64,000 bases of DNA, from NCBI RefSeq assembly GCF_037975245.1, contig NC_092561.1, forward strand, positions 5,136,001 to 5,200,000. The letters run 5' to 3'. A program made the position numbers and the translations under genes. Positions 1 to 11,800 of this stretch are shown piece after piece (within the stretch, counting starts at the first letter, position 1; the number at the start of each line of letters is the position of its first letter). The notes under the pieces are model-generated. The model did not search any database and was not told the origin of the DNA. It saw only the letters and a list, made by a program, of their open reading frames with translations. This stretch comes from Apostichopus japonicus (Eukaryota; Echinodermata; Holothuroidea; Aspidochirotida; Stichopodidae).

Positions 1-7
1 CTAAAAT

Positions 8-77
8 TGTTACCAGTTCATTCTGGAGCCTGTAAGAGCGAGAATGCTTATGTTGTGAGGAGACAGGTAAGCGAGAA
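8..77 (+). repeat. Exon-like repeat copy 1 (GGAGACAGGTAAGCGAG family)
   Basis: The copy reads from TTACCAGTTCATTCTGGAG through GAGGAGACAGGTAAGCGAG. Related copies lie at 2489-2562 (+), 2884-2945 (+), 4412-4440 (+, partial) and 2316-2395 (-). Each ends in a splice-donor-like CAG|GTAAG or CAG|GTATT. Their presence on both strands argues for a dispersed repeat rather than exons. Confidence 0.5.
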
Positions 78-1138
78 AGCAAAACAAGCATTATATGCTT
101 TGATGTACATTAAAAACGTCATTCCAAGATAACTATACACGTGCAGTACTAGTAGCTAACAGTACACAACAAAGTTAAATTTCACACATTTACTAAAATT
201 ATCACAAGAAGGTCTACATTTTACTTCTCATCACATTGCGGTCGCTTTCACATGCTTGGCTGTGCTGGAAAAAAGAAATGTTTAGACTGGTTTGGAAGAA
301 CCAAGAAACCCTCACCTATTCTAGAGTAGACTCTGAGCGATTTACAACGCTTAGGAATATTTGGTTGCAAGAAACAGCATCATCTACCTTCACGTTTCAC
401 TCTGATGTGAAGTTAATGTTACATAATCCCTGTCAGGCTATTCCTTCAGAAGTAAAGGCACCGTAATGGACTCGACAAACAAGAGGCCTGGCAAACCCTT
501 CACCTTCCTTTAAACTCTGATTTTAACCCAAAGTAGCCCCATAGTGTGCTTCAGGCCATTTCAACTCCTGACAAAGAGTATGCCATGTCAAAGACATAAT
601 ATACCAGATATAAGATGAACTGTTTTAATACTAGCAAGATTGACCCATTTACTAATAATATTATTCCTATGCTGACTCTAATATAACACAGATATATTTC
701 CCCTGAAGCCCAAAAAATAGGATAAAAAACAAGGGGTAGAGTGTTTTCACAAGAGATTAAAACACATTATAAGGTAACGATCTCATGAGTATGTGTACAA
801 GAGCTACATAATAATGAGTATTGTGCTAGCAAAGAAGAGAAAAATCCAGGGGAATTTATGGGAGAGTTTAATCTCATATCATACTTTGTACAGTGAGGCT
901 GTTTGCATAGCAAAGCTGCATGTACAAAGAATATTGTTTCCTTTCTTTGCAACCATGATTCTAGAGTTTATTCCAATGTTTCCTACAAAATGACAATGCT
1001 GTTCCTGCATTATTTACTTTAAAAAAAATCATACTTCATAACAGATACAGTAGGCATTGCTGTTTTTTCTTTTGATCTCAGACATCATGTTTGAGGCAAA
1101 ACATAGAAATAATGTTTTCATAAAAATGTTTGGCGTTC
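73..1138. other. No gene seen; AT-rich sequence
   Basis: Only short open frames without a family signature. Probably an intron or 3' region of the minus-strand gene. Confidence 0.4.
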
Positions 1139-1146
1139 AACAAAAG

Positions 1147-1490
1147 TAGTAATGCACAGATAATTTGCGATATCGGTATCGGCCGATATTTGCAATATCT
1201 GTGGCATATTGGGAGGGGGGGTGGGTGTTGTACATTGCACTATGTTACAAAGCGACCAGACCAGAAAAGTATCCACTTATTTCTGCTTCCTCTACTTCCA
1301 TCTCACATATATTATGTTGATACTCTGTTCACTGTTACATGTATTTGATAACATCTATTATTTATACTATGAGGTTCCAAAATGTAAAAAAAAGAATGTA
1401 GCATATAAACTTATAAAAGCAATATAAAATATTTCGGTAACTGTAAAATTTAGCCTCAAAACCGATATAGGGGATATCGGCACAACACTA
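1147..1490. mobile_element. Non-autonomous hAT-like element, 344 bp
   Basis: The left end TAGTAATGCACAGATA and right end TATCGGCACAACACTA are imperfect inverted repeats. Both ends are rich in GATATCGG/CCGATAT. The flanks are AACAAAAG (1139-1146) and AACAAAAC (1491-1498), a 7-of-8 target duplication typical of hAT. No transposase is encoded. Confidence 0.65.
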
Positions 1491-1498
1491 AACAAAAC

Positions 1499-2315
1499 TT
1501 AACAATGTATACTGTATATCGTAAAATACTGCCATGTTGTCACATCTGAACTGTCTTTCAAATTTCACTTACTTTAGTTAAATGTTCTTTATTTCTGTCA
1601 TTCATTGCATTAATTTGTTTGATACTCCAGTCTTTATGTACCTGCTCATTTTTCCCCTCACACAAATTTTACTCAAGTTTTTGAAACTTTGCCAATCTAT
1701 GGATTCTAAGACCTCAGTCCCCTCCCACTCCTCTGTAGGTATTCAGAGTTAATACATGATTGAATTTGAAATGTATATAAACAGGATCCCTCTACAAGCA
1801 GTCTCCCTTTCCAACACCCCCCCCCCACCCTCCCCCTACCAAATCCACCCACATCTGGACCCATCACTTTCCATCAAAATGACACAAAGTGGGCAAGAGA
1901 TTTTCTTATTAGACATTCAGCCCAAAGTACATATGTATAGGTTCAACCCTAATCTGAAGCAGCTTTTAATCTAAATTCCAAAGGTGTCCTTCCTGATTTT
2001 TAACGTGCTCATGATCATGAATGTGAGCTCAATGTAGCATGTGAATTCCCCCATGTATACAGGTCATGTGCAAATGTGCATACAAATATATACAGGAGAC
2101 AGGTATTAGAGCAATGAAGTAAATATACACATTGAATCAGGCTCAAGAAACAAACATGCTTTGTTGACAAATCTTGGGGAAAGACAAATCTACTTTAAAT
2201 TTAAAAAAAATTAACACTCCTTCAAACTGAAAAAACTTCCAGTAATTGGTAGATTCAAAAGAATGGAAGAGCGGCAAATGATCAGAAAATCCCATAACTC
2301 ATTGAATTTGGATAT
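1499..2315. other. No gene seen; C-rich simple tract
   Basis: Contains a C/A-rich tract at about 1814-1850. No supported gene or element. Confidence 0.4.
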
Positions 2316-2395
2316 TTGTGAGCCACAAGCTTACCTATCTCCACACAATATCAGCACTCTCTGTCTCTATTGAGCCTACAGTGAACTGGTAACCT
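2316..2395 (-). repeat. Exon-like repeat copy 3, opposite strand
   Basis: On the minus strand it reads TTACCAGTTCACTGTAGGC through GTGTGGAGATAGGTAAGC, matching the plus-strand copy at 8-77. Confidence 0.5.
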
Positions 2396-2488
2396 TTTCA
2401 TCACTGTACACCCTAAGAGACGTACCAGTCACTCTCAGAGAACGACCCTCCTCTTCTCATTCTATCACCCAAAGTGTCTAAGAGTGTT

Positions 2489-2562
2489 TTTACAATTCAC
2501 TCTAGGCAAGGTATAGCCTTATAGCCTGAGTGCAGGTGTTGTGTGGAGACAGATAAGCGAGG
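2489..2562 (+). repeat. Exon-like repeat copy 2
   Basis: Contains AATTCACTCTAGGCAAGG and GTGTGGAGACAGATAAGCG. It is the same unit as at 8-77, with GTAAGC changed to ATAAGC, so the donor is lost. Confidence 0.5.
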
Positions 2563-2698
2563 AAGTTTAAGTAAATGCATGCATATGGTGAGGGGGGGGG
2601 GGGGGAGGTTGCTGCAAGAGAGAATGAGGTTGCTGGATGAATGGGAGGCGACCTAGGGGAAAATCTAAGTCTCCAAAACTAAAGAATAATCATCATAC

Positions 2699-2809
2699 CT
2701 TTTTGTGGTAAGGATTAAAAAGATGATGTGGACCCTTGTAACGGAGTCCGAAAACAACCTTTTCCGAATGGTAATCCAAAGTAGTAAAAACTGTTATATT
2801 TCCGTGCTC
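2699..2809 (-). CDS. Unrecognised gene, fifth coding exon
   Basis: 111 bases, exactly 37 codons. Acceptor AGTTTCAG|GAGCAC and donor AAAAAG|GTATGA. It reads EHGNITVFTTLDYHSEK and ends GPHHLFNPYHKK. An alternative acceptor 19 bases downstream (AACAG) breaks the phase match with the preceding exon, so the GTTTCAG site is preferred. No further exon was found to the left edge. Confidence 0.68.
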
Positions 2810-5800
2810 CTGAAACTATGGATGGTAGAATAAGGAGGAGGGGGGTAGAGGAGGTCTAGTGTAGAGGGCAGTGCTAAAAAGGTTACTTGATGCTCTAGAC
2901 AAGGCCAGAGTGCAGTTTTTGTGAGGAGACAGGTATTAAAAAGTAAGTGAAGTAAATTTAGGAAGACTAAAGTTACTAAATAGTAAGCAAAATTATTAGA
3001 GGGATGATAGGGTAGGGGAACTTGAGAACAGTAATTATAAATGCTACATACCTTTGGATATGTTGCATTTGAAGACCAAACTTCAGCTTTGTTGAAACTG
3101 AATGATAAAAAAGAAAAGGACCGTGACAATTAAGCACTTGAAAGAAGTAAGTATATATTAATGGATGAAAATGAAACAAACAAGACAGACAATGACAGAT
3201 GCATTTAATTAACTCTGTGTACTGGTTACATTTAAAGGTAACCTCTTCCACCCAAGATGGTAAAACACCTGGTGACATGGTTTTCACATGTTCGTTGATT
3301 ATAATACATTGTCATGTTTACATCATCTGTGTGCTTAGTGAGTTGTACAATGTATAACTTGAGCTTTTCCACACTCTATATCTTGTACAGGGTCTAAGTG
3401 ATAAATCTAGTCGTCCACCGGGTGACCTCGGTAGCTGATTTTAGTCTTATGAACAGAAATTTGTTAGTCTTGGACATGATCAGACGACTATTAAAAATTT
3501 GCCTTGGTTTCGTAGCACTTGCATGGGAAAAATGAACTCTTTAATTCAAAGTGCAAAAAAATGCTAGTTTACTCCTGAATTTGTTACCTGGCATTGGGAT
3601 CAAAGATAACGCTAAGGCAAGACAGAACTGTAACGGAGAGCATGTTCCTTTGAATCCTCTGGGCACAGAATTCTAGAAACTGTTCTAGTCGGCCAAAGAC
3701 AGACACCTGAAAAAGCAAGAACAGAGAGAATGAGTACTGAAGAGAGAAGAAATCTGATAATTAGATCTAGCTGTGGAGACAGAGTTCCTTCCGACTAGTA
3801 GCATGGACACTGCGAAGTTCGGACACCTAAGCCTTAAAACACCCAATACTATGCCTTCCTTTTATTGACAAATATGTAAGTACTTACTTGCACACGGGTC
3901 ATTTTGGAAAGAAAATAACTGTAGCTACATAGATTTTCATGAAATTGGCTATTGCTGTAGGTTGTCATGGTGAAATCGGTATTTCTTAGGGGTGTCCGAA
4001 GTGTTCCGAACTTCGCAATACTGACTATACATATCTTGAGCAATACAGTTAGTTTATTAAATTTATGTCCTATAGTTTACATCTTTGTCACAACACTGTT
4101 ATTACCAAGCCATGTACAGATATTAAATATTCACATACCAGATAAAATATCACCAGCATGTAAGTGATCTCTCAGGATAGTTTTACCATTTCACTATTCA
4201 TGTAGTACCTCATTCGCAAGTTATACTGTACAAGCCTTGTTTACTTCCACCAATACAAAATATTTAATGTCCCACAAATATTTTATGTATTCAAATGTAT
4301 TGAGTGTATTTTTTTCCATTTGCATTTGATGTTGTACAGTAGTTCCATTGTTCATTGTGTGATTTTAGTTTCACTAAAAGGTCGCAGATTATGTTTTCAT
4401 GCCAAACACTAAAAATGCAGTTATACTGGGGAGACAGGTTAGGGGTGGGGGGGGGGGGGAAATAGTGCTTTACACACCATGCTCTCAATTTAAAATACAT
4501 TTCTTCAAAGCTGTCCCAAATTCTTAATTCTCTTTCTTCGTGTTATTAGTACAGTTCAGGGATCTCATCTTAACCACCATGGATACAGTCTCATCTCTAA
4601 ACTTCAACAAAATGGCCTTGTAATGACACAAATGAGATAACAGGTAGGGGGGGGGATTGTCAAGAAACCTTGTCAATACTCCTCACCTTTGAATGAATCA
4701 GATATATACGTACAGACATGTATACAGTGTGCATATATATGACTTGAGTTTTCTAATTTACCTGGAAGGGATATATTTAATCTCACCTCCAGTTCTGTGT
4801 CTAACTGATGACAGGCCTCCACACAGTTATTAATCTCCTCCTCCAGACGTCGAAATGAATGTGACAAGATGGCATACACTTGGCAGAGGCCTTCTTCCGA
4901 GAAGGGTTCCTCTCCTGTAATAAAAGTAAGGTGATTCCAGGAACTGAGTGGATGGTAACAAAATATCTCAACCTGTAGAAGTTACAACCACATAAATTAC
5001 CATGACATAAACGGGTATACCTGTATGTAAGCTTGCACGGTTTCGTGAAAACTTACAACCGGTTTTTCTCTAGCAAAAAACCGAATCTGGCTCAAAAACC
5101 GGTTTTTTTTTCCCCTACTGAATTGCATTGAAAACATCCAAATCTCGATCGCTAAGATGCGTATTTTTGAAGCTTTATCAACAGCGGGTTCAAGTCTGTT
5201 CGTTCTCAGTAAATTGTTAAAAATAAGAATAATAAATTCAAGAAACGTTACTGCCTTCATTACTCTCATTTTATAACCCAAGAAGAACTAAACTAAAGTA
5301 AATATGTCGAAAAGAAATGTGTTAGTGAAATTTTTTCTTAAAGTTTTAACATCACGTACACGTATCGTTTGTCTTGTGTTTACTGTACTTCACGAAGTTC
5401 AAATTCGTGTTCAGAAAAAAAATATGACGGTCATGTTATATTATATGTTATATTTTCGGAGATGAGGGCCGAGCATAAACCCCATTATGACCAACTGGAG
5501 ATCGTAAAAAAATGCTTTACAATATGATTGGTCCAATGAAGGTACCAAATTGCACGAGGCTCTAGCCATGTTCGCGGGTGGTATCTTGGCGGTAAAATAA
5601 ATTTCTCTTCAAAGAGTGAAGAGAATTTACCGTCTACACTTTCAAGTACAAGTTGAAAAATATCACTGGCAAAAGCGGGATTAGGTCGGCAAAGAATGTA
5701 AATTGTTAACGTTTAAGTTGGAAACATGTGTTCATCAACGTAAACGAAAAACCACCTGAGAGACGCCTTGTCTGATAACTGATAAGAAGAAAGGTTTAAA

Positions 5801-8800
5801 GGAAAATTACAAAGAAAATAAAATCCATTAGCGTACAAAGGAGAATTGTCACAACAGCAACAGCTGTAATTTTCAGCCATGTATGCAACATTTTTACTCC
5901 TTTAATATTCCTTGACTCAAGCCTGACGCCAGGTGTCTCTTGTGAATAATGGACTGTGATTGTTCTAATGTTACTTGTTGCATCTTAGTTGTTAAACTCA
6001 ACCCCCCCCCCCCCCCGCGATTGTTCTAAAGTTACTTGTTGCATCTTAGTTGTTAAACTCAGAGCCCCCCCCCCGTGATTGTTCTAATGATACTTGTTAC
6101 ATCTTAGTTGTTAAACTCACAGAGCCCCCCCCTCCCCTGCGACTGTACATGTCGTATTGTATTGTGGATTGCGCAATGTATCTTTCAAGTTTTAACGTTC
6201 ATTTTTTGAACACGAACTGTGATCAATGTGTTTGAAAAGATTTTCTCCATATCCTCTACTATTTAATTGAAGTTAAATAGTAAGAAGAACACAAAGAGGA
6301 CAAACACTTTGATTGTAACAATTTATTTTGAACTGCATCTCGTCATTTGAGTGTGTACTTCTCACAACTACTAACGTTGGCCACCAAGGTCAGTTCAATA
6401 CTACAAGGTCGCCTAATTGATGCACGCATATATGGGCTGCATAGCCTAATGTTAGGCCTAGCTATCCACCCTCAAGCACTGGTTATGGCATGTGCGGATC
6501 GTAGCTGACAATGTCGTCTATCAGAAAAGCTTTCTCTTGTTGCAAGTTACTTTCATATTGCAAAAAGAACAGTAAAAAGGAGAAACCAAAGTCAACAAAC
6601 CTTTTTTTTTTCAGTTTTTGCAATTCACATTTCGGTTTTTTCCGGTTTTTTCGGTTTTTCGGTTTTCTTAAAATAAAAAATAGTACCGAAATTCGGTCGG
6701 AAAAAACCGGTTTCGGTACTAAAACCGGTTTACCGTGCAAGCCTACCTGTATGCAGGGTTTTCCCTGCTACAGTATTCAATTTGTGAGTTGGCCGCCTAT
6801 CTGTTGTTCTGCAACCAACTTGCAAAATTAACCAACACCCTCCCCCCCCTCCCCCATCCTCCACTCACTGTTTCAGAGAAGGAATACAAAATGTATGATT
6901 GTTGCAATCCAAATTTTTTACCCACATGTGACATCATCTATCAATTGCTGAAGAACTGGCTGTGAACTTTATAAATTATAGCAACAAATAAAGTTTTTCT
7001 GCCTATTAAACCTTGCATTTATGTGAAGCGTATTCTAGTTATTGTCATTGTGAAGCGTATTCTAGTTATTGTCATTATGACGTCACCCATGGCTCGCGCA
7101 TTGGTGGTTTGCGCTGTGGTGTGGCGGGATATAAATCACGCACTATTAGAAGCGTATCTTTTGTTTTAAATGATTCGGGGTTGGAAGACAGCCAAACTGG
7201 TTCAAATTGGTTGAGTGCCCATTTGCATATGCTCATCTGCATATCAGGTTGGCACTCAACCAACCAAGAGTTTGGTAAGGTCCTCATAGAGTAATTAGAG
7301 TTATGAACAATGGTGTAACTTATCAATTACAAGATTTGAGTAAATCTTCCATTCCATCTAAAGTCATACATTATAACCGACTTAAGCCTTATGTTTCTCC
7401 CTATAGTTTAGAGGATGTAAATGAAAAGCTTATTCAGCCAAATCCACCTAGTGTGGTTCAAGGGAATTATTTGCCAAATTTGTCCTTGGATGAATTTTAT
7501 AGAAATTTACCATTTCACTTTGAGAGTAATCTAGATACGTCTGGAATTTCTCCTGAGTTGCAAGGTGGAAAACGTTTAGATAATAAAAGACTTACACGTT
7601 TAGGTAAAGCTGCCTAACTATCTTAGTGATTATGAGTTGGATCGTTAGGTCTGATGAGATGGTCTAAGCCATAATTATTATCATTCTTTTCATAAGGATA
7701 AGTAGTTATGTATTTTTTTTTTTCTTCTCTCCTTCTTTTTAAGACTTACGCCTTTTATATTAGAAAGGGTAATTGTCTTTTCTCTGACAGGAATTTATGA
7801 GGTAACTTTTGAATTTAAAGTTATGAATTTGAATTTAAGATAATAAGTCATTTAGTATTACCTTTCTCCATTCTTCCATCCCTTGTATTGGAATGTTTAG
7901 ATAGCATCTGGTGTGACAGTTAGTTTTGCCCTGGTTCATTATGAATTAATGTGTATCTTGTTTTTGAGAAGCTGTCTTATAAATTGCATGCATGTTTGTA
8001 AATTGTATTTTGTTCATAATTCATTTTAAGTTGGGATTACTATGCTCCTGCCAATTGTCGCATCTCAAAACGACGACAGGAGAGTAATTAGGGTTGTTCC
8101 ACAAATTGATATTATTTTTTTTAAATTTATGTATGAGGTAGATGTAACATTTGTTGACCGCGATTAGCCATGAACCTCGATTAAGGAGCATGATGGTTAT
8201 TTCCGGCAGAAACGAAGATATTGTACATGGCTTGATCACCCATCAGCAATTAGTTTAGACTTTTGTTCTCTTCTCAGTCCTTTGATGTTTAAGGGAGGCT
8301 AGAACGCGCCTTGTCCCCAGTCATTGGATTTTGTTTGTGGTTTTACATGTTTATTGGGTCGCCATTGAACCGGCGCATCATATTATTTTTATGTTTATAT
8401 CTTATCTTATTTGACAGTTGATCTGAAGTGTGGTATATACTTACCTTATAATGGTTGTGGTAGAGTTGTCTGGTAACATCAGGTTCATCTGTGTTGGTTG
8501 AGCATGGTGGTGGAAGAATTGGGATATGGTTTTATGTCGGTGTTCTATTTACTTACCAATATTTTAAACATAAACAGAAGTGCACGTTATTATTGCATTT
8601 TAAGCATTGTATATTTATATATATGTAATGTTTGTTAGCTGTGTGGTTGTGGGTTATAGAATATCCCCCTTATACTCTTAGAACTTCTAAAGGAAGGACC
8701 CAAATATTGGTTTTCCTATATTTATATATATATATATATATTTTTTTTCACTCTTTTAATTTCAAAAGAAAAGACCTAGGTGTTGGTTTTTCTATTTCTT

Positions 8801-11800
8801 ATTAAATATATTTGTTTTGAATTCTAGTTGGTGTTAACATATTGCTTACTTGTTTGAGTTTTAATTTGGAAATGAGGACATTTCCTATTATGGGTAAATC
8901 CTGTGTGAAGCGTATTCTAGTTATTGTCATTGTGAAGCGTATTCTAGTTATTGTCATTATGACGTCACCCATGGCTCGCGCATTGGTGGTTTGCGCTGTG
9001 GTGTGGCGGGATATAAATCACGCACTATTAGAAGCGTATCTTTTGTTTTAAATGATTCGGGGTTGGAAGACAGCCAAACTGGTTCAAATTGGTTGAGTGC
9101 CCATTTGCATATGCTCATCTGCATATCAGGTTGGCACTCAACCAATCAAGAGTTTGGTAAGGGGTGAGTTAAAAGTTTACACCAATCGGGTTCAAGGGCA
9201 GAGCGTGTGCCCTGTGCAACGCGTCTTAATTTGTTATTTTGGAATCAGGGGTTTAAGTGTTTCTTAAAGATTTATCGAGGAGTTGAAGTTTATCTCCCGA
9301 AGTCTACAGACGTAGAACAGTAGGCTCCGTAATTTATATTTACGTCTGTGGACTTCGGGCTCTTTACATTTTAATTATCTCAAGTTCCAAAGTTATAGTT
9401 TTATCCTGAATCAATAAAAGAAGACATATATTATCCAGTACCCGCTTTTCCTGATTATTTCACGTTTCACGCTCGGATCTACGGTATCAGTGTAAGGCCG
9501 GGCTTACCGTTCCCGAACTACCCAAAAATAAGCCTTACATTTATATGTTAGGAAGATTGACAATTAGGATGTTTAACAACATTTTCCAGGCAACCATGCC
9601 CTCTGACCCCCCCCCCCCAGATATGTTCATGCCCTCCAGTGTCAAAAGCCAGTTACCGCCTCTGGCATGAGAAATCCCGGGGAAACCCTGGATTGAAATC
9701 TATATGAATGTAAATACACTTACTGTTCATATGTAAGGTAGTGCAGTATGTACTAGTTAGTATTATCAACTATACTGACACTGTACATACAGTTAAGAGA
9801 CTATAGTGCGGTACAGTATTGTACTGTAAGTACAGTACATTAATAATGCAGGGACGTAGCCAGGGGAGAGCAGGGAGAGCGACTGCTCCCCCCTTTCAGT
9901 GTCGTAAAAATGTTTAAAAACTGTTGTTTTTTTAGCATGGTATTTTGTCAGTGCTCTTTTGATCTTGAATACTCGTCAGCTCCATTCACTCGATTATAAT
10001 AGTAGTAACATTCAGACCTACTGATCCAGCTACTTACTTAGTTTGGCAGATCAATTAGCTAAATTTAACTAGATCTATAGCCTATTACAAGCTTACAGTT
10101 AGCCACTGCGTAATAAAATACATATTGCCTACCTAACTGCACTCGATGGAGTGTCACAAACCGTATGCACAACGACGTCAACAACGTTCGTGCTCATCCT
10201 TTCTATGATTCGTCCTAAGTTGTTGCACGAACAGTATGTTATGAAGCTAAGCTAGCAATCGTTCGTGATATGCACTTCCTATAAATTATTATTACACTGC
10301 TGAAACGATATTTGTTTTTAGGCCACTGCACATCTAGCTGTCTTACAAAATATGAAAGTTTATATTGTCCACCAGTTAAGTTCGTCAAATGTATTTAAGT
10401 CCAAATATTGGACATTGGACAATATACAAGAATCATCCTACTGGAAAAATTTGTAAAAGAGCACTATGTTTGTCTTTCTGATATATTATGAAAAAGAACA
10501 TGTAAAAGAATTCAAACAGGAAACAAAATCTGCTGATGATACTGTAATGATGAAACTGGCAAAACATTGCACCAGACCGCATCTAAGGACCTTCAATTGT
10601 TCAATAATATTTCAAAGGGGAGGGGAACCCCTCCCCTTAAACTCCTCCCCCATATCAATCGCAAAAAGTGCTCCCCCTTTTCAAATTCCTGGCTACATTG
10701 CTGTAATAATGTACTGTATGACAATGCTAAACTCCTCTCTAGAGTAACTGTCCTCACAGGAAAGATGAAAGTGACTTCTTTCATGGAACAAAGACCTAAA
10801 GATAATACATCTACTTGGCATCAGCATATCACAAAACCTTTACAAAACTCTCACGACAGAGACAGTGTGAAACAAAGGTCAGAGTTTTATGACCAGTAGC
10901 AAACTTTACAACCACTCTGTCTGGTGGAACAAATTACAGGGATGCCAAATGCATTGCCCAGATACTGTTTATCTCAGCAACAAAAAGTTTGAAGGTTTTA
11001 TAGCAATTTAGAAGTTTAATTAACATTGCTGAAAACTGATGCCCCAACATTGACAATTTCTTGCTTCTTGCGTGTGCAGCTCTTTGAGTTTCCATCTGTA
11101 CAGCACTGCTGTTTGGCTGTGATGTAAGGTACGGTACATCCTGTGTCTTGCATGTATGTATACGTGCAGTACATGTTACAGTACCATGCAGTACAGTGCA
11201 AGACAAAATATGTCCAAGGACCTGCTTTTGTTTGTACAACACTGGACCTCACCCCAAAGTTTCCCAAACTGCATAGGCCTACATAGCACAACCCATAGAT
11301 GTACAATACACCACACCACATATACTGTGGGATACATGAATCTAAGCTAAAGATATGATTAATAATGCATGTATAGTACATAAAAAATAGTACCCCTTTA
11401 ATTAACCTCTTTAATTAAATTGAAAGTACTTGGAATACATTGTATTATTGAGATGCACATTATGAAACAGTACTTACAGCTTTCCCAGTTATGATATTTT
11501 ATAATGCACGGTAAACATATACTGTATACAGTACTTAACAGTATAAACCTATAGTAAACAATTACGGACATGTACAGTACAGTGGGTCTCTTCTTATTTA
11601 TAATGGAGGAGTATGTGAAAGGAGAAGACACTGCCGAAGTACAGGTAGTGCGATGTACACAGTGTGAAACTCAACAGATCATAATGATTCAACATGTTTT
11701 CGATGTTCATGTCATTAAAATTGGCACTACATGTACTGTATTATGTAAATGTATGTAATAAATAGTCAAGGCATGCAGCTGTTCTCAACATGGAATATGA

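Larger units (their letters stand above)
7022..9539 (+). mobile_element. Internally deleted LTR retrotransposon
   Basis: A 636-bp 3' LTR (8904-9539, TG...CA) and a 5' LTR truncated at about 7280 flank about 1.6 kb of internal sequence. The internal part keeps only the end of pol and a non-coding tail. The 4-bp target duplication TTTA lies at 7018-7021 and 9540-9543, so the two ends come from one insertion. Most of the 5' LTR, gag, protease, RT and most of integrase are gone, and the element cannot be autonomous. The integrase tail suggests Ty3/gypsy. Confidence 0.8.

Noticed and set aside
2794-3287. Longer minus-strand open frames around 2.8-3.3 kb
   Set aside because: They read through introns; the splice-bounded pieces at 3052-3097 and 2699-2809 explain the coding signal.
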